A stretch of 26,868 nt of DNA. It comes from an uncultured Bacteroides sp. (GTDB lineage: Bacteria; Bacteroidota; Bacteroidia; Bacteroidales; UBA932). The notes beneath the pieces were generated by a model, which had not been told where the DNA came from, made no database searches, and was given only the letters and a program-made list of their open reading frames with translations. The stretch lies in the NCBI GenBank assembly GCA_900546925.1, contig UREV01000027.1, positions 1 through 26,868 of the forward strand, written 5' to 3'. Shown here piece by piece: positions 8,102-16,463 of the stretch; the first letter of the stretch is position 1, and each line of letters starts with the position of its first letter. Position numbers and translations under genes: made by a program.

Positions 8102-10111
8102 ATGGAAGAAAACGAAAAGATGCGCGAGGCCGAGGAACAGTATTCGGCTGGCAGTATCCAGGTTCTTGAAGGACTTGAGGCAGTTAGAAAGAGACCGTCA
8201 ATGTATATTGGAGACGTCGGTGTGCGCGGTCTTCATCATCTTGTATATGAGGTAGTTGACAATAGTATAGATGAGGCTATGGCCGGCTATTGTGATCATA
8301 TCGAAGTCACGATAACCGAAGATAACGCCATTCGTGTAAAGGATAACGGACGAGGAATTCCTACCGGAATGCATCCGAAAGAGCACAGGTCCGCGTTGGA
8401 AGTCGTTCTTACGGTTCTCCATGCCGGAGGTAAGTTCAGCAAGGACAGTTACAAGGTGTCCGGAGGTCTTCACGGAGTCGGTGTATCCTGCGTGAACGCA
8501 TTGTCAGACCTGCTTATAGCTGAAGTACATAGAGAGGGCAAGATTTTCCAGCAGAAATATTCGAAGGGAAAACCTATCACACCTGTAGAAGTTATCGGTG
8601 AGTGCAATGATACAGGAACCATCATCACTTTCCATCCGGACGCGGAGATTTTCCAGGTCACTACTGTCTACGATTATAATACATTGGCCAGCAGAATGCG
8701 TGAGCTCGCATTCCTGAACAAGGGAATCAAGATTACTCTCACAGACCTTAGAACTCTCGTGGATGAGTATAAAGTCGATGATAACGGCAATAAAGTTCCT
8801 ACTGGTCAGCAGATTAATAGAAAAGACGTATTCTACTCGAAGGAAGGTCTCCGCGAGTTTATCGAATATCTCGATGCGAATTCCGAAGAACTTATTCCGG
8901 AGCCGATCTGCGTGACATCTGACAAGATTCTTCCTATAGACATAGCGCTTCAGTACAATAACGGATATAAAGAGACCATCCTTTCGTATGTGAACAATAT
9001 CCACACTATCGAGGGCGGTACTCATCTGCAGGGATTCAAGATGGGACTTTCACGTTCACTCAGGAACTATGCAGACAAGAACAAGCTTCTGGAGAAGGTG
9101 AAAGTGGAACTTTCGCAGGAGGATTTCCGTGAGGGTCTTACGGCTGTCGTTTCTGTGAAAGTGGCTGAGCCTCAGTTCGAAGGACAGACCAAGACTAAGC
9201 TCGGAAACAGCGAGGTTACCTCTGCCGTTTCTCAGGCTACGTCAGCAGCTATGGACCAGTACCTCGAGGAAAATCCTAAGTATGCAAAGATTATCATAGA
9301 GAAAGTCATTCTCGCCGCCACAGCCAGAAACGCTGCCAGAAAGGCACGTGAAATGGTTCAGCGCAAGACTGTAATGTCCGGTGCCGGTATGCCTGGTAAA
9401 CTTGCGGACTGCTCCGAAAGAAATCCTGAACAGTGTGAGCTCTTCCTCGTCGAGGGAGATTCCGCAGGCGGTACTGCAAAGCAGGGACGTGACCGTCGCA
9501 TCCAGGCTATCCTTCCTCTTAGAGGTAAGATCCTGAACGTGGAGAAAGCTGCAGAAGACAGGGCATTCGACAGTGAGGAAATCCGTAATATCTATACTGC
9601 ACTCGGCGTGACCGTGGCGCAGGAGGATGAAAACGGAGAGAAGAGAATGGATCTCAGCAAGTTGCGTTATCACAAGGTTATCATCATGACCGATGCCGAT
9701 GTGGACGGAAGCCACATTGCAACATTGATCCTGACCTTCTTCTTCAGATATATGCTGGACCTCATCAGGAACGGATACGTTTATCTGGCGACACCTCCTC
9801 TTTACCTTGTGAAGAAAGGCAAGGAAGAAGTTTACTGCTGGACTGACGATCAGCGCAAGGAGGCTACGGCGAGACTCGGAAAGGGCAGTGACAAGGGTGT
9901 GACTGTGCAGCGTTACAAAGGTCTCGGAGAGATGAGTGAGCACCAGTTGTGGGATACCACAATGGATCCGTCGAAGAGAAGACTGCGCCGAATCACCATC
10001 GACAATGCTGCTGAGGCAGAGCGTACATTCTCCATGCTCATGGGTGACGATGTTCCGCCACGCAGACAGTTTATCGAAGAAAACGCACATTACGCGAATA
10101 TTGATGCATAA
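8102..10111 (+). CDS. gyrB: DNA gyrase subunit B
   Basis: GyrB is the ATPase subunit of DNA gyrase, which introduces negative supercoils with GyrA. From the ATG at 8102 the product has 669 residues; an in-frame TTG two codons earlier is less likely. The GHKL ATPase domain shows catalytic Glu50 and Asn54 in YEVVDNS, DNGRG (81-85) and GGLHGVG (121-127). The TOPRIM domain shows EGDSAGG with Glu451 and DADVDGSH with Asp531, Asp533 and Asp535 as metal ligands. The C terminus (QRYKGLGEM, then GDDVPPRRQFIEENA) is of GyrB type rather than ParE type. The spt gene starts only 19 bases after the stop, so read-through is likely. Confidence 0.97.
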   Translation: MEENEKMREAEEQYSAGSIQVLEGLEAVRKRPSMYIGDVGVRGLHHLVYEVVDNSIDEAMAGYCDHIEVTITEDNAIRVKDNGRGIPTGMHPKEHRSALEVVLTVLHAGGKFSKDSYKVSGGLHGVGVSCVNALSDLLIAEVHREGKIFQQKYSKGKPITPVEVIGECNDTGTIITFHPDAEIFQVTTVYDYNTLASRMRELAFLNKGIKITLTDLRTLVDEYKVDDNGNKVPTGQQINRKDVFYSKEGLREFIEYLDANSEELIPEPICVTSDKILPIDIALQYNNGYKETILSYVNNIHTIEGGTHLQGFKMGLSRSLRNYADKNKLLEKVKVELSQEDFREGLTAVVSVKVAEPQFEGQTKTKLGNSEVTSAVSQATSAAMDQYLEENPKYAKIIIEKVILAATARNAARKAREMVQRKTVMSGAGMPGKLADCSERNPEQCELFLVEGDSAGGTAKQGRDRRIQAILPLRGKILNVEKAAEDRAFDSEEIRNIYTALGVTVAQEDENGEKRMDLSKLRYHKVIIMTDADVDGSHIATLILTFFFRYMLDLIRNGYVYLATPPLYLVKKGKEEVYCWTDDQRKEATARLGKGSDKGVTVQRYKGLGEMSEHQLWDTTMDPSKRRLRRITIDNAAEAERTFSMLMGDDVPPRRQFIEENAHYANIDA

Positions 10112-10130
10112 AAACTAAAATCTAAACTAT

Positions 10131-11393
10131 ATGTTAGACATTTTTGACAGAATTGAAAGAGACTCAGGCGGTCCTATCGGCCAGTATTTCAGCCAGGCTT
10201 ACGGTTATTACATGTATCCTCGTCTGGAGGGAGAGCTCGGACCTCACATGATTTTCAACGGGACAGAGGTTCTGAACTGGAGTCTTAACAACTACCTTGG
10301 ACTTGCAAATCATCCTGAGGTACGTAAGGCTGATGCGGAAGCTGCCGCAAAATGGGGTCTTGCTTACCCTATGGGCGCCAGAATGTTGTCAGGCAACACC
10401 AGATATCACGAGAAACTTGAGAAAATGTTCGCAGAGTTCGAGAAGAAGGAAGATGCTTTCCTCTATAACTTCGGTTATCAGGGAATCGTGTCCACCATCG
10501 ATGCTCTTACAGCCCGTCACGACGTTATCGTTTACGATGCAGAGTGCCATGCATGTCTTCTCGACGGTATCCGTCTCCACATAGGAAGCAAATACAAATA
10601 TCGTCATAACAATATCGAAGATTGCGAGAAGGTTCTTGCACGTGCCTGCGCTGAGGCTGATGCCAACGGCGGCGGAGTGCTCCTCATCACTGAGGGTGTA
10701 TATGGTATGACCGGTGCTCTCGGTATCCTCGACAAGATCGCTGCTCTCAAGAAGAAATACACTTTCCGTTTCATGATCGACGATGCTCATGGATTCGGTC
10801 TTCTCGGTGAGCACGGACGCGGAACATCAGAGGCTCTTCACTGTATGGATGAAGTAGACCTTTATATCGGTGCATTCGCTAAGTCTATGGCTTCTATCGG
10901 TGGATTTGTCGCTGGTCCTCACAAGATTATCAACTACCTCCGTGCGAACATGCGTTCACAGATGTATGCGAAATCACTTCCTATGCCGCTCGTTATCGGT
11001 AACACCAAACGTCTGGAAATCATCATGTCACCGGAAGGCGACGAACTCCGCAAGAAGTGCTGGGCTATTACCCACGCTATCCAGGACGGTTTCAGGAAAG
11101 AAGGATTCGATATCGGAGAGGCTGAGGCTTGCGTAACCCCTGTACATATTAAAGGTGGTGTGGCTCAGGCTACCAAGATGGCCAAAGACCTCCGTGAGAA
11201 CTACAAGATTTTCTGCTCGATGGTTGTCTATCCTGTCATCCCTAAGGGTATGGTCATCTTCCGTATCGTCAGCACAGCCGCTCATACCATGGAAGATGTC
11301 GAGTACACACTCAAAGCATTTAAGGAAATCAAGGCTAAACTTGATGCCGGCGCATATGACGGAGATGATATAGCTGCGATGACTGTGGAATAA
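10131..11393 (+). CDS. spt: Serine palmitoyltransferase (alpha-oxoamine synthase family)
   Basis: The 420-residue enzyme belongs to the PLP-dependent alpha-oxoamine synthases. In Bacteroidota the closest type condenses L-serine with a long-chain acyl-CoA to 3-ketosphinganine, the first step of sphingolipid synthesis. His140 should stack on the cofactor, Asp217 and His220 lie in the IDDAHG motif, and Lys251 in FAKSMASIGGF should form the Schiff base. The S-x-A-S-I-G-G-F form is what I know from Bacteroidota SPTs and differs from the GKALGG form of glycine C-acetyltransferase and AONS. Length is normal. It lies in a short-gap series with gyrB upstream and an SDR 24 bases downstream. Glycine C-acetyltransferase is the main alternative. 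Confidence 0.82.
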   Translation: MLDIFDRIERDSGGPIGQYFSQAYGYYMYPRLEGELGPHMIFNGTEVLNWSLNNYLGLANHPEVRKADAEAAAKWGLAYPMGARMLSGNTRYHEKLEKMFAEFEKKEDAFLYNFGYQGIVSTIDALTARHDVIVYDAECHACLLDGIRLHIGSKYKYRHNNIEDCEKVLARACAEADANGGGVLLITEGVYGMTGALGILDKIAALKKKYTFRFMIDDAHGFGLLGEHGRGTSEALHCMDEVDLYIGAFAKSMASIGGFVAGPHKIINYLRANMRSQMYAKSLPMPLVIGNTKRLEIIMSPEGDELRKKCWAITHAIQDGFRKEGFDIGEAEACVTPVHIKGGVAQATKMAKDLRENYKIFCSMVVYPVIPKGMVIFRIVSTAAHTMEDVEYTLKAFKEIKAKLDAGAYDGDDIAAMTVE

Positions 11394-11417
11394 TAGATTG
11401 CACATAATTGTTCTATT

Positions 11418-12239
11418 ATGGACAAAACTTACTTTAAAGATAAAGTAATAATCATAACAGGAGCCAGCTCGGGAATCGGGTTGGCTTCTGCCAGATTATT
11501 CGGAAGCTGTGGCGCTAAGGTGGTCATGGCTGCCAGACATCTCGACAAATTGGAAGCTGAAGTCCCTTCTGTAAGCCAGAATCCGGACAATGTCTTGTGC
11601 GTAAAGACAGACGTTTCCAAAGAAAAGGACTGCAAGGACCTTATAGCGAAGACCGTGGAGAAATTCGGCAGGATAGATATCCTGGTGAACAATGCCGGAA
11701 TATCCATGAGAGCCATGTTCAAGGATCTCGATCTTTCTGTAATCAAGTCGCTTATGGATGTAAACTTCTGGGGTACAGTGTATTGTACCAAGTTTGCCCT
11801 TCCATATCTGCTTGAGACGAAAGGTTCTGTCGTAGGAGTTATTTCGATTGCCGGTTATTCTGCACTTCCTGCACGTACCGGTTACTCTTCTTCGAAATAT
11901 GCCATAAGAGGCTTCCTGGACACAGTCCGTATCGAGCACCTTAAAGACGGCCTGAATGTTCTCGTGTTCGCTCCTGGATACACTGCTTCCAATGTGCGTA
12001 ATGCAGCATTGACAGCAGACGGAACCGCCCAGGGCGAGACCCCATTGGACGAGGACAAACTGATGAGCGCGGAAGAGTGTGCCGGACACCTCGCGAAGGC
12101 ATTGGCGAAAAGGAAATCGGAAGTTATCCTGACCGGCCTCGGAAAGCTTACTGTGCTGGCCCACAGGCTATTCCCGCGACTTACAGATACACTTACTTAC
12201 GCATACATATCTCGAGAAAAAGATAGTCCGTTCAAATAG
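11418..12239 (+). CDS. Short-chain dehydrogenase/reductase, candidate 3-ketosphinganine reductase
   Basis: The 273-residue protein is a classical SDR with an NAD(P)-binding TGASSGIG motif (14-21), NNAG (91-94), the active-site Asn116, and the catalytic triad Ser143, Tyr156 and Lys160 (Y-S-S-S-K). Arg40, just after the second strand, would suit NADP(H). The stretch around 236-262 is moderately hydrophobic, which might favour membrane contact. The gene begins 24 bases after spt, and the product of Spt, 3-ketosphinganine, needs an NADPH-dependent ketoreductase of exactly this family. The family and motifs are seen; the substrate is inferred from position. An unrelated ketoreductase role remains possible. 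Confidence 0.85.
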   Translation: MDKTYFKDKVIIITGASSGIGLASARLFGSCGAKVVMAARHLDKLEAEVPSVSQNPDNVLCVKTDVSKEKDCKDLIAKTVEKFGRIDILVNNAGISMRAMFKDLDLSVIKSLMDVNFWGTVYCTKFALPYLLETKGSVVGVISIAGYSALPARTGYSSSKYAIRGFLDTVRIEHLKDGLNVLVFAPGYTASNVRNAALTADGTAQGETPLDEDKLMSAEECAGHLAKALAKRKSEVILTGLGKLTVLAHRLFPRLTDTLTYAYISREKDSPFK

Positions 12240-12272
12240 ACCGGACATTTTCCAGATTTAAAACTGCACATT

Positions 12273-14309
12273 ATGGCTAAGACAGGAATTCCGCGCGAGC
12301 CCAAGATTTACATCTCGCTGTTCATCGTTTTCCTTATCCTCCTTTTCATGATGCCGAGGACCGGGAAGTTCAACTATGACTACAAAAAGGGTTCACCATG
12401 GGCTTATGAGACATTGATCTCCCAGATCGATTTCCCTATACTCAAGACATCGGAACAGCTTCAGGCTGAGAGAGATGCGGCTGGCTCCAGTATCGTCCCG
12501 TATTATAAATATGAGGATGGCGTCGAGCAGGAGGTTATCAGCGGTGTCGAGAGACTGAACTTCGGCGAGCATGCCGACTTCCGCCCGCACCTTCTGAATA
12601 CCCTCGCCGGCATCTACCAGCGCGGAGTAATCGCTGATGCGGGTGCTGTCAATGCCGGTGCTTCGAAGAATGCCGAAGGGGTGCTCTTCGTCCAGAAGGA
12701 CAAGCGCGCGTCCAAGATTCCTGCTTCTGATGTGTACACGGTGTCTTCTGCCAATGCCAGAATACGTGCGGACTTGAAGCGTCTGTTTCCAGGCGTGAAG
12801 GTGGATTCTGTCTTGAATGCCAGCGGCGTTTTCGAGGAGATCGTCCCTAACTTGCTGTATGACAGGGAAACTACCGATCTTGTTCATGCTGAAGCTGTCG
12901 ATTACATTTCCCCGACACAGGGCTTTGTGACTGCAGGACAGCTAATCGTGGCGAAAGGCGAAATCGTGACAGCCGAAATCGAGCAGATGCTGGACTCGTA
13001 CAGAACCGAATATGAGAACAGTCTCGGTTACAACGGACCGAGGTTCCTGATGTGGCTCGGAAACGGACTGATATCATTGACCATGGTCCTGATCCTCTTC
13101 CTTTCCATCTTTTACACGAATCCGGACATCTTCAAGGAGATGAACCGCTATATCTACCTGCTGTTCATTTTCGTATTGACGGCATTTGCGGCATTCGCGG
13201 TAGACAGGATAAATCCGTCGGCGCTTTACATGATACCATTCTCATTGGCAGCGCTTTACCTTCTCGCGTTCTTCCGCAAGAGAGTGGTTCTGCCGGTTTA
13301 TGTCATATCACTGATGCCGCTGCTGATTTACGCGCACAACGGAATCGAACTGTTCGTGCTCTACCTCGTATCCGGCGTTATCACGATGTACGTGTTCCAA
13401 TATTTCAATATGGGCTGGCGCCAGTTCGTGACTGCGCTCATCGTATTCGGCTCAGTGCTGGTCACTTTCATCGGGTTCCGTCTCATCAATGACGGCAGCT
13501 CCTTCACTGAGTACAAGCTTACGCTTTTCCTGTTTTTAGGGTCAATGCTGTCGGTGGCAGGGTATCCTCTCATTTTCCTGATGGAGAAGATATTCGGCCT
13601 GGTTTCCAGCACACGTCTCCAAGACTTGGCGGATCCTAACAATAAGCTGCTCAGGATATTGGCACAGAAAGCCCCTGGAACTTTCCAACATTCTCTCCAG
13701 GTGATGAACTTGTCCGATGCCGCTGCGCGCAGTATAGATGCGAATGTGCTTCTTGTGCGTGCAGGTGCCATGTATCACGATATCGGCAAGACGGAAAATC
13801 CTCAGTGCTTCGTGGAAAATGAAGGCGTCGGCGCGAAATATCATGATGGTCTGACACCGCTCGAAAGCGCCAAGATGATTATCAACCATGTGACAGACGG
13901 AATGAGATTGGCTGAGAAATATAACCTGCCTACCATAATCAGTGATTTCATCATTACACATCACGGAACTTCTTGTGCTGCATATTTTTACAATAAATAT
14001 ATCCAGGAAGGCGGAGACCCTGCGAATGCGGACGAGTTTTTCTACAAGGGCAAGAAGCCTTGGACCAAGGAACAGACGATCCTAATGATCTGCGACTCCA
14101 TCGAGGCTGCCTCACGGACATTGAAAGATACCTCGCCGGAGACCTTCGACAAGTTCGTCGAGTCGATTGTCGCGTCTAAGATCAATGCCGGCCAGCTGGA
14201 CAATGCTGACATTTCCCTCAAAGAACTCTGTCGTATTAAATCCGTTTTGAAGTCTTATCTCGGCCAAATTTACCATGAGAGAATAGTTTATCCAAAATTG
14301 GATAAGTAA
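12273..14309 (+). CDS. 7TM-HD domain protein, PgpH-type cyclic di-AMP phosphodiesterase
   Basis: The 678-residue membrane protein has the PgpH plan. A first membrane segment (about 12-27) leads to an extracytoplasmic domain (about 30-255), then a block of membrane segments (about 258-440) and a cytoplasmic HD domain (about 460-670). The HD metal site shows His473 (FQHSL), His502-Asp503 (YHDIGK), His539, His563-His564 (ITHHG) and Asp608 (ICDSIEA). PgpH proteins hydrolyse cyclic di-AMP, which in many bacteria links to envelope stress and potassium balance. The gene lies 33 bases after the SDR gene and probably shares its transcript. An 18-base palindrome (14288-14305) covers its last codons. 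Substrate is inferred from the family. Confidence 0.87.
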   Translation: MAKTGIPREPKIYISLFIVFLILLFMMPRTGKFNYDYKKGSPWAYETLISQIDFPILKTSEQLQAERDAAGSSIVPYYKYEDGVEQEVISGVERLNFGEHADFRPHLLNTLAGIYQRGVIADAGAVNAGASKNAEGVLFVQKDKRASKIPASDVYTVSSANARIRADLKRLFPGVKVDSVLNASGVFEEIVPNLLYDRETTDLVHAEAVDYISPTQGFVTAGQLIVAKGEIVTAEIEQMLDSYRTEYENSLGYNGPRFLMWLGNGLISLTMVLILFLSIFYTNPDIFKEMNRYIYLLFIFVLTAFAAFAVDRINPSALYMIPFSLAALYLLAFFRKRVVLPVYVISLMPLLIYAHNGIELFVLYLVSGVITMYVFQYFNMGWRQFVTALIVFGSVLVTFIGFRLINDGSSFTEYKLTLFLFLGSMLSVAGYPLIFLMEKIFGLVSSTRLQDLADPNNKLLRILAQKAPGTFQHSLQVMNLSDAAARSIDANVLLVRAGAMYHDIGKTENPQCFVENEGVGAKYHDGLTPLESAKMIINHVTDGMRLAEKYNLPTIISDFIITHHGTSCAAYFYNKYIQEGGDPANADEFFYKGKKPWTKEQTILMICDSIEAASRTLKDTSPETFDKFVESIVASKINAGQLDNADISLKELCRIKSVLKSYLGQIYHERIVYPKLDK

Positions 14310-14316
14310 TCAAGGT

Positions 14317-14354
14317 CCTCCAAGTTATTTTTTAAGGATTACTAAACTTGGCGG
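14317..14354. repeat. Inverted repeat overlapping the tig promoter
   Basis: CCTCCAAGTT at 14317-14326 pairs with AACTTGGCGG at 14345-14354 with one mismatch. The right arm covers the -33 TTG of the trigger factor promoter. No T run follows, so it is a poor intrinsic terminator. It could be an operator or a weak end structure for the upstream transcript. Confidence 0.4.
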
Positions 14355-14378
14355 TTTCGGATAAATTTCTTATTTTTG
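14348..14378 (+). promoter_or_regulatory. Promoter for tig-clpP-clpX
   Basis: TTG at 14348-14350, a gap of 20 bases and TATTTTTG at 14371-14378 match the Bacteroidota -33/-7 pattern. It lies about 60 bases before the trigger factor ATG, which leaves a leader of roughly 50 bases. Confidence 0.75.
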
Positions 14379-14438
14379 CAGGCTTGTCGGAGTAACGTCC
14401 GGCTTGTAGTAGAATAATAATAAAATAATAACATAGAA

Positions 14439-15752
14439 ATGAACATTGTAAAGAATCAGATTGACGAGCTTAATTTCAAGCTTACAATCACTGTTGCTCA
14501 CGACGATTACGCTGAAACAGAGAAGAAAGAACTCCAGAAATGCAAACGCACTGCAGAGTTCAAAGGCTTCAGAAAAGGTATGGTTCCTATGTCTCTCATC
14601 CAGAGAGTATATGGCGAGCGTGTACTCGGCGATGCTGTGAACAAAGTTCTCTCAGATGCAATCAACGGATATATCAAGGATAACAATATCCATATGGTAG
14701 GAGAGGCTCTTCCAAGTGAAGACCAGGAGCCTATCGAGCTCAAGTCAGGAAACGACTTCACATTCAAGTTCGATATCGCTACCACTTCAGAGGTTAATTT
14801 CGAGCTTTCAAAAGATGACAAGATCGCATATCATGTCATCGAGGTTTCAGACGCAGCAAAGAAAGAGATGAAGGATAACCTTCTCCGTCAGTTCGGTTCA
14901 CTCGCTGACACCGCAGAGGCTAAGGAAGATGACTTCGTTATCGTAGATTTCACACAGGAAGGCAAGACTGTAGAAGGTGCTTATGTAGGCGTCAAGAACG
15001 TAGAGGGCGACGCTAAGAAGTCATTCCTCGGAGCTAAGGTAGGTGATCAGTTCGATGTCAATGTAAATGAGGCATTCACAAACGAGTCTGACCGTGCTTA
15101 CATGCTTAAGATGAAGAAAGAGGAGCTCGAGGGCATCAATCCTGAGTTCCACGTGACTGTAAAGGAAGTCAAGACTTTCGCTCCTGCAGAGGAGAACCAG
15201 GAGACCTACAACAAGATCTTCGGTGAGGATAAGGTTCACAATCCAGAGGAGTTCGACAAGGCAGTAGAAGAGAGACTCGTGGACAACTACAAACAGGAGT
15301 CTGACTACAAGTTCTCTAAGGATATCCGCGATTACCTCGTGAAGAAAGCTGACATTAAACTTCCTGAGGAGTTCCTCAAGAGATGGCTTCTCCACATCAA
15401 CGAGGGCAAGTTCACCAAAGAGGAAATCGAGAAAGAGGCACCTGCATTCTTCGAGGATTTCCGTTGGCAGATGGTACGCAACTTCCTCATGCAGAAGTTT
15501 AACCTCAAGGTAGACGAGAAAGAGATTCACGATGCGGCTCAGGCATATGTTGCATACCAGTATGCAGCTTACGGAATGGGTAACGTTCCTGAGAACCTTC
15601 TCAAGGAAAGCGCAGTTCGCGTTCTCCAGGATGAGAATACCCTTCACCGCATCATCGAGAATGTTGAGGCTCAGAAGGTTATCGAGTCTGTAAAGGGTGC
15701 TGTCTCTTTGGACGAGGATAAGGTTTCAGTGGAGAAATTCCGCGAGCTTTAA
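14439..15752 (+). CDS. tig: Trigger factor, ribosome-associated chaperone
   Basis: Trigger factor binds at the ribosome exit tunnel and shields new chains. The 437-residue product has the normal length. The N-terminal ribosome-binding domain shows GFRKGMVP at 43-50, the known ribosome docking signature (G-F-R-x-G-x-x-P), within about residues 1-140. The middle part (about 150-245) corresponds to the FKBP-like domain but is divergent, and the helical chaperone arms fill the rest. Codon choice is uniform and the protein is rich in Lys and Glu, as expected for a highly expressed gene. It heads the tig-clpP-clpX cluster found in many bacteria, with clpP starting 28 bases after its stop. Confidence 0.93.
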   Translation: MNIVKNQIDELNFKLTITVAHDDYAETEKKELQKCKRTAEFKGFRKGMVPMSLIQRVYGERVLGDAVNKVLSDAINGYIKDNNIHMVGEALPSEDQEPIELKSGNDFTFKFDIATTSEVNFELSKDDKIAYHVIEVSDAAKKEMKDNLLRQFGSLADTAEAKEDDFVIVDFTQEGKTVEGAYVGVKNVEGDAKKSFLGAKVGDQFDVNVNEAFTNESDRAYMLKMKKEELEGINPEFHVTVKEVKTFAPAEENQETYNKIFGEDKVHNPEEFDKAVEERLVDNYKQESDYKFSKDIRDYLVKKADIKLPEEFLKRWLLHINEGKFTKEEIEKEAPAFFEDFRWQMVRNFLMQKFNLKVDEKEIHDAAQAYVAYQYAAYGMGNVPENLLKESAVRVLQDENTLHRIIENVEAQKVIESVKGAVSLDEDKVSVEKFREL

Positions 15753-15780
15753 TTCTTCGCAAACAGAATACTTTTAGAGT

Positions 15781-16461
15781 ATGAATAGAAGCGAATTCGA
15801 TAAATTTGCAAATATGGGTCGTGGAATCAGTTCCATGACCCTTCATCGTTATGAATCAGCGGTAGATTCGTATATTAATCCGACTATCATCGAGGAACGC
15901 AAACTGAATGTGGCATCTATGGACGTGTTCAGCCGACTGATGATGGACCGTATCATTTTCCTCGGTGTTCCGATCGATGATGATGTGGCCAATATCATCC
16001 AGGCTCAGTTGCTTTTCTTGGCGTCGAATGACAACAATGCGGATATCTCCCTGTATCTGAATACCCCTGGAGGACAGGTGTCATCTGGTCTGGCTATATA
16101 TGATACCATGCAGATTGTCGAGCCGGATGTGGCTACTATCTGTACAGGCATGGCCGCTTCTATGGGTTCTGTTCTTCTTTGTGCCGGTACCAAAGGAAAG
16201 AGGTCAGCTCTTCCGCACAGCCGTGTCCTCATCCATCAGCCGCTCGGCGGTGCTCAGGGACAGGCTTCCGACATCATGATCGCAGCGAAGGAAATCGAGA
16301 AGACCAGAACTGAACTTTACAATATAATTTCGGAGCATTCCGGACAGCCGTTCGAGAGAGTTTTTGCTGATGCTGACAGAGATTTCTGGATGACAGCGCA
16401 GGAGGCCCTCGACTATGGCATGGTGGATGAAATTCTGAAGGCTAAGAAAAAATCCAAATAA
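15781..16461 (+). CDS. clpP: ATP-dependent Clp protease proteolytic subunit
   Basis: ClpP forms the barrel-shaped serine protease that degrades chains fed by ClpX. The 226-residue product contains the full triad: Ser127 in GMAASMGS, His152 in LIHQPLGG and Asp201 in ADRDFWM. The spacing of 25 and 49 residues equals that of E. coli ClpP. The N terminus is longer than that of many ClpPs by about 20-25 residues, which may be a propeptide removed on assembly. It lies between tig and clpX, with only two bases between its stop and the clpX start. Confidence 0.96.
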   Translation: MNRSEFDKFANMGRGISSMTLHRYESAVDSYINPTIIEERKLNVASMDVFSRLMMDRIIFLGVPIDDDVANIIQAQLLFLASNDNNADISLYLNTPGGQVSSGLAIYDTMQIVEPDVATICTGMAASMGSVLLCAGTKGKRSALPHSRVLIHQPLGGAQGQASDIMIAAKEIEKTRTELYNIISEHSGQPFERVFADADRDFWMTAQEALDYGMVDEILKAKKKSK

Positions 16462-16463
16462 CA

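Noticed and set aside
9242..10090. 282-codon open frame antisense to gyrB
   Set aside because: It mirrors the well-conserved gyrB reading frame and has no recognisable domain or promoter; a shadow of codon bias.
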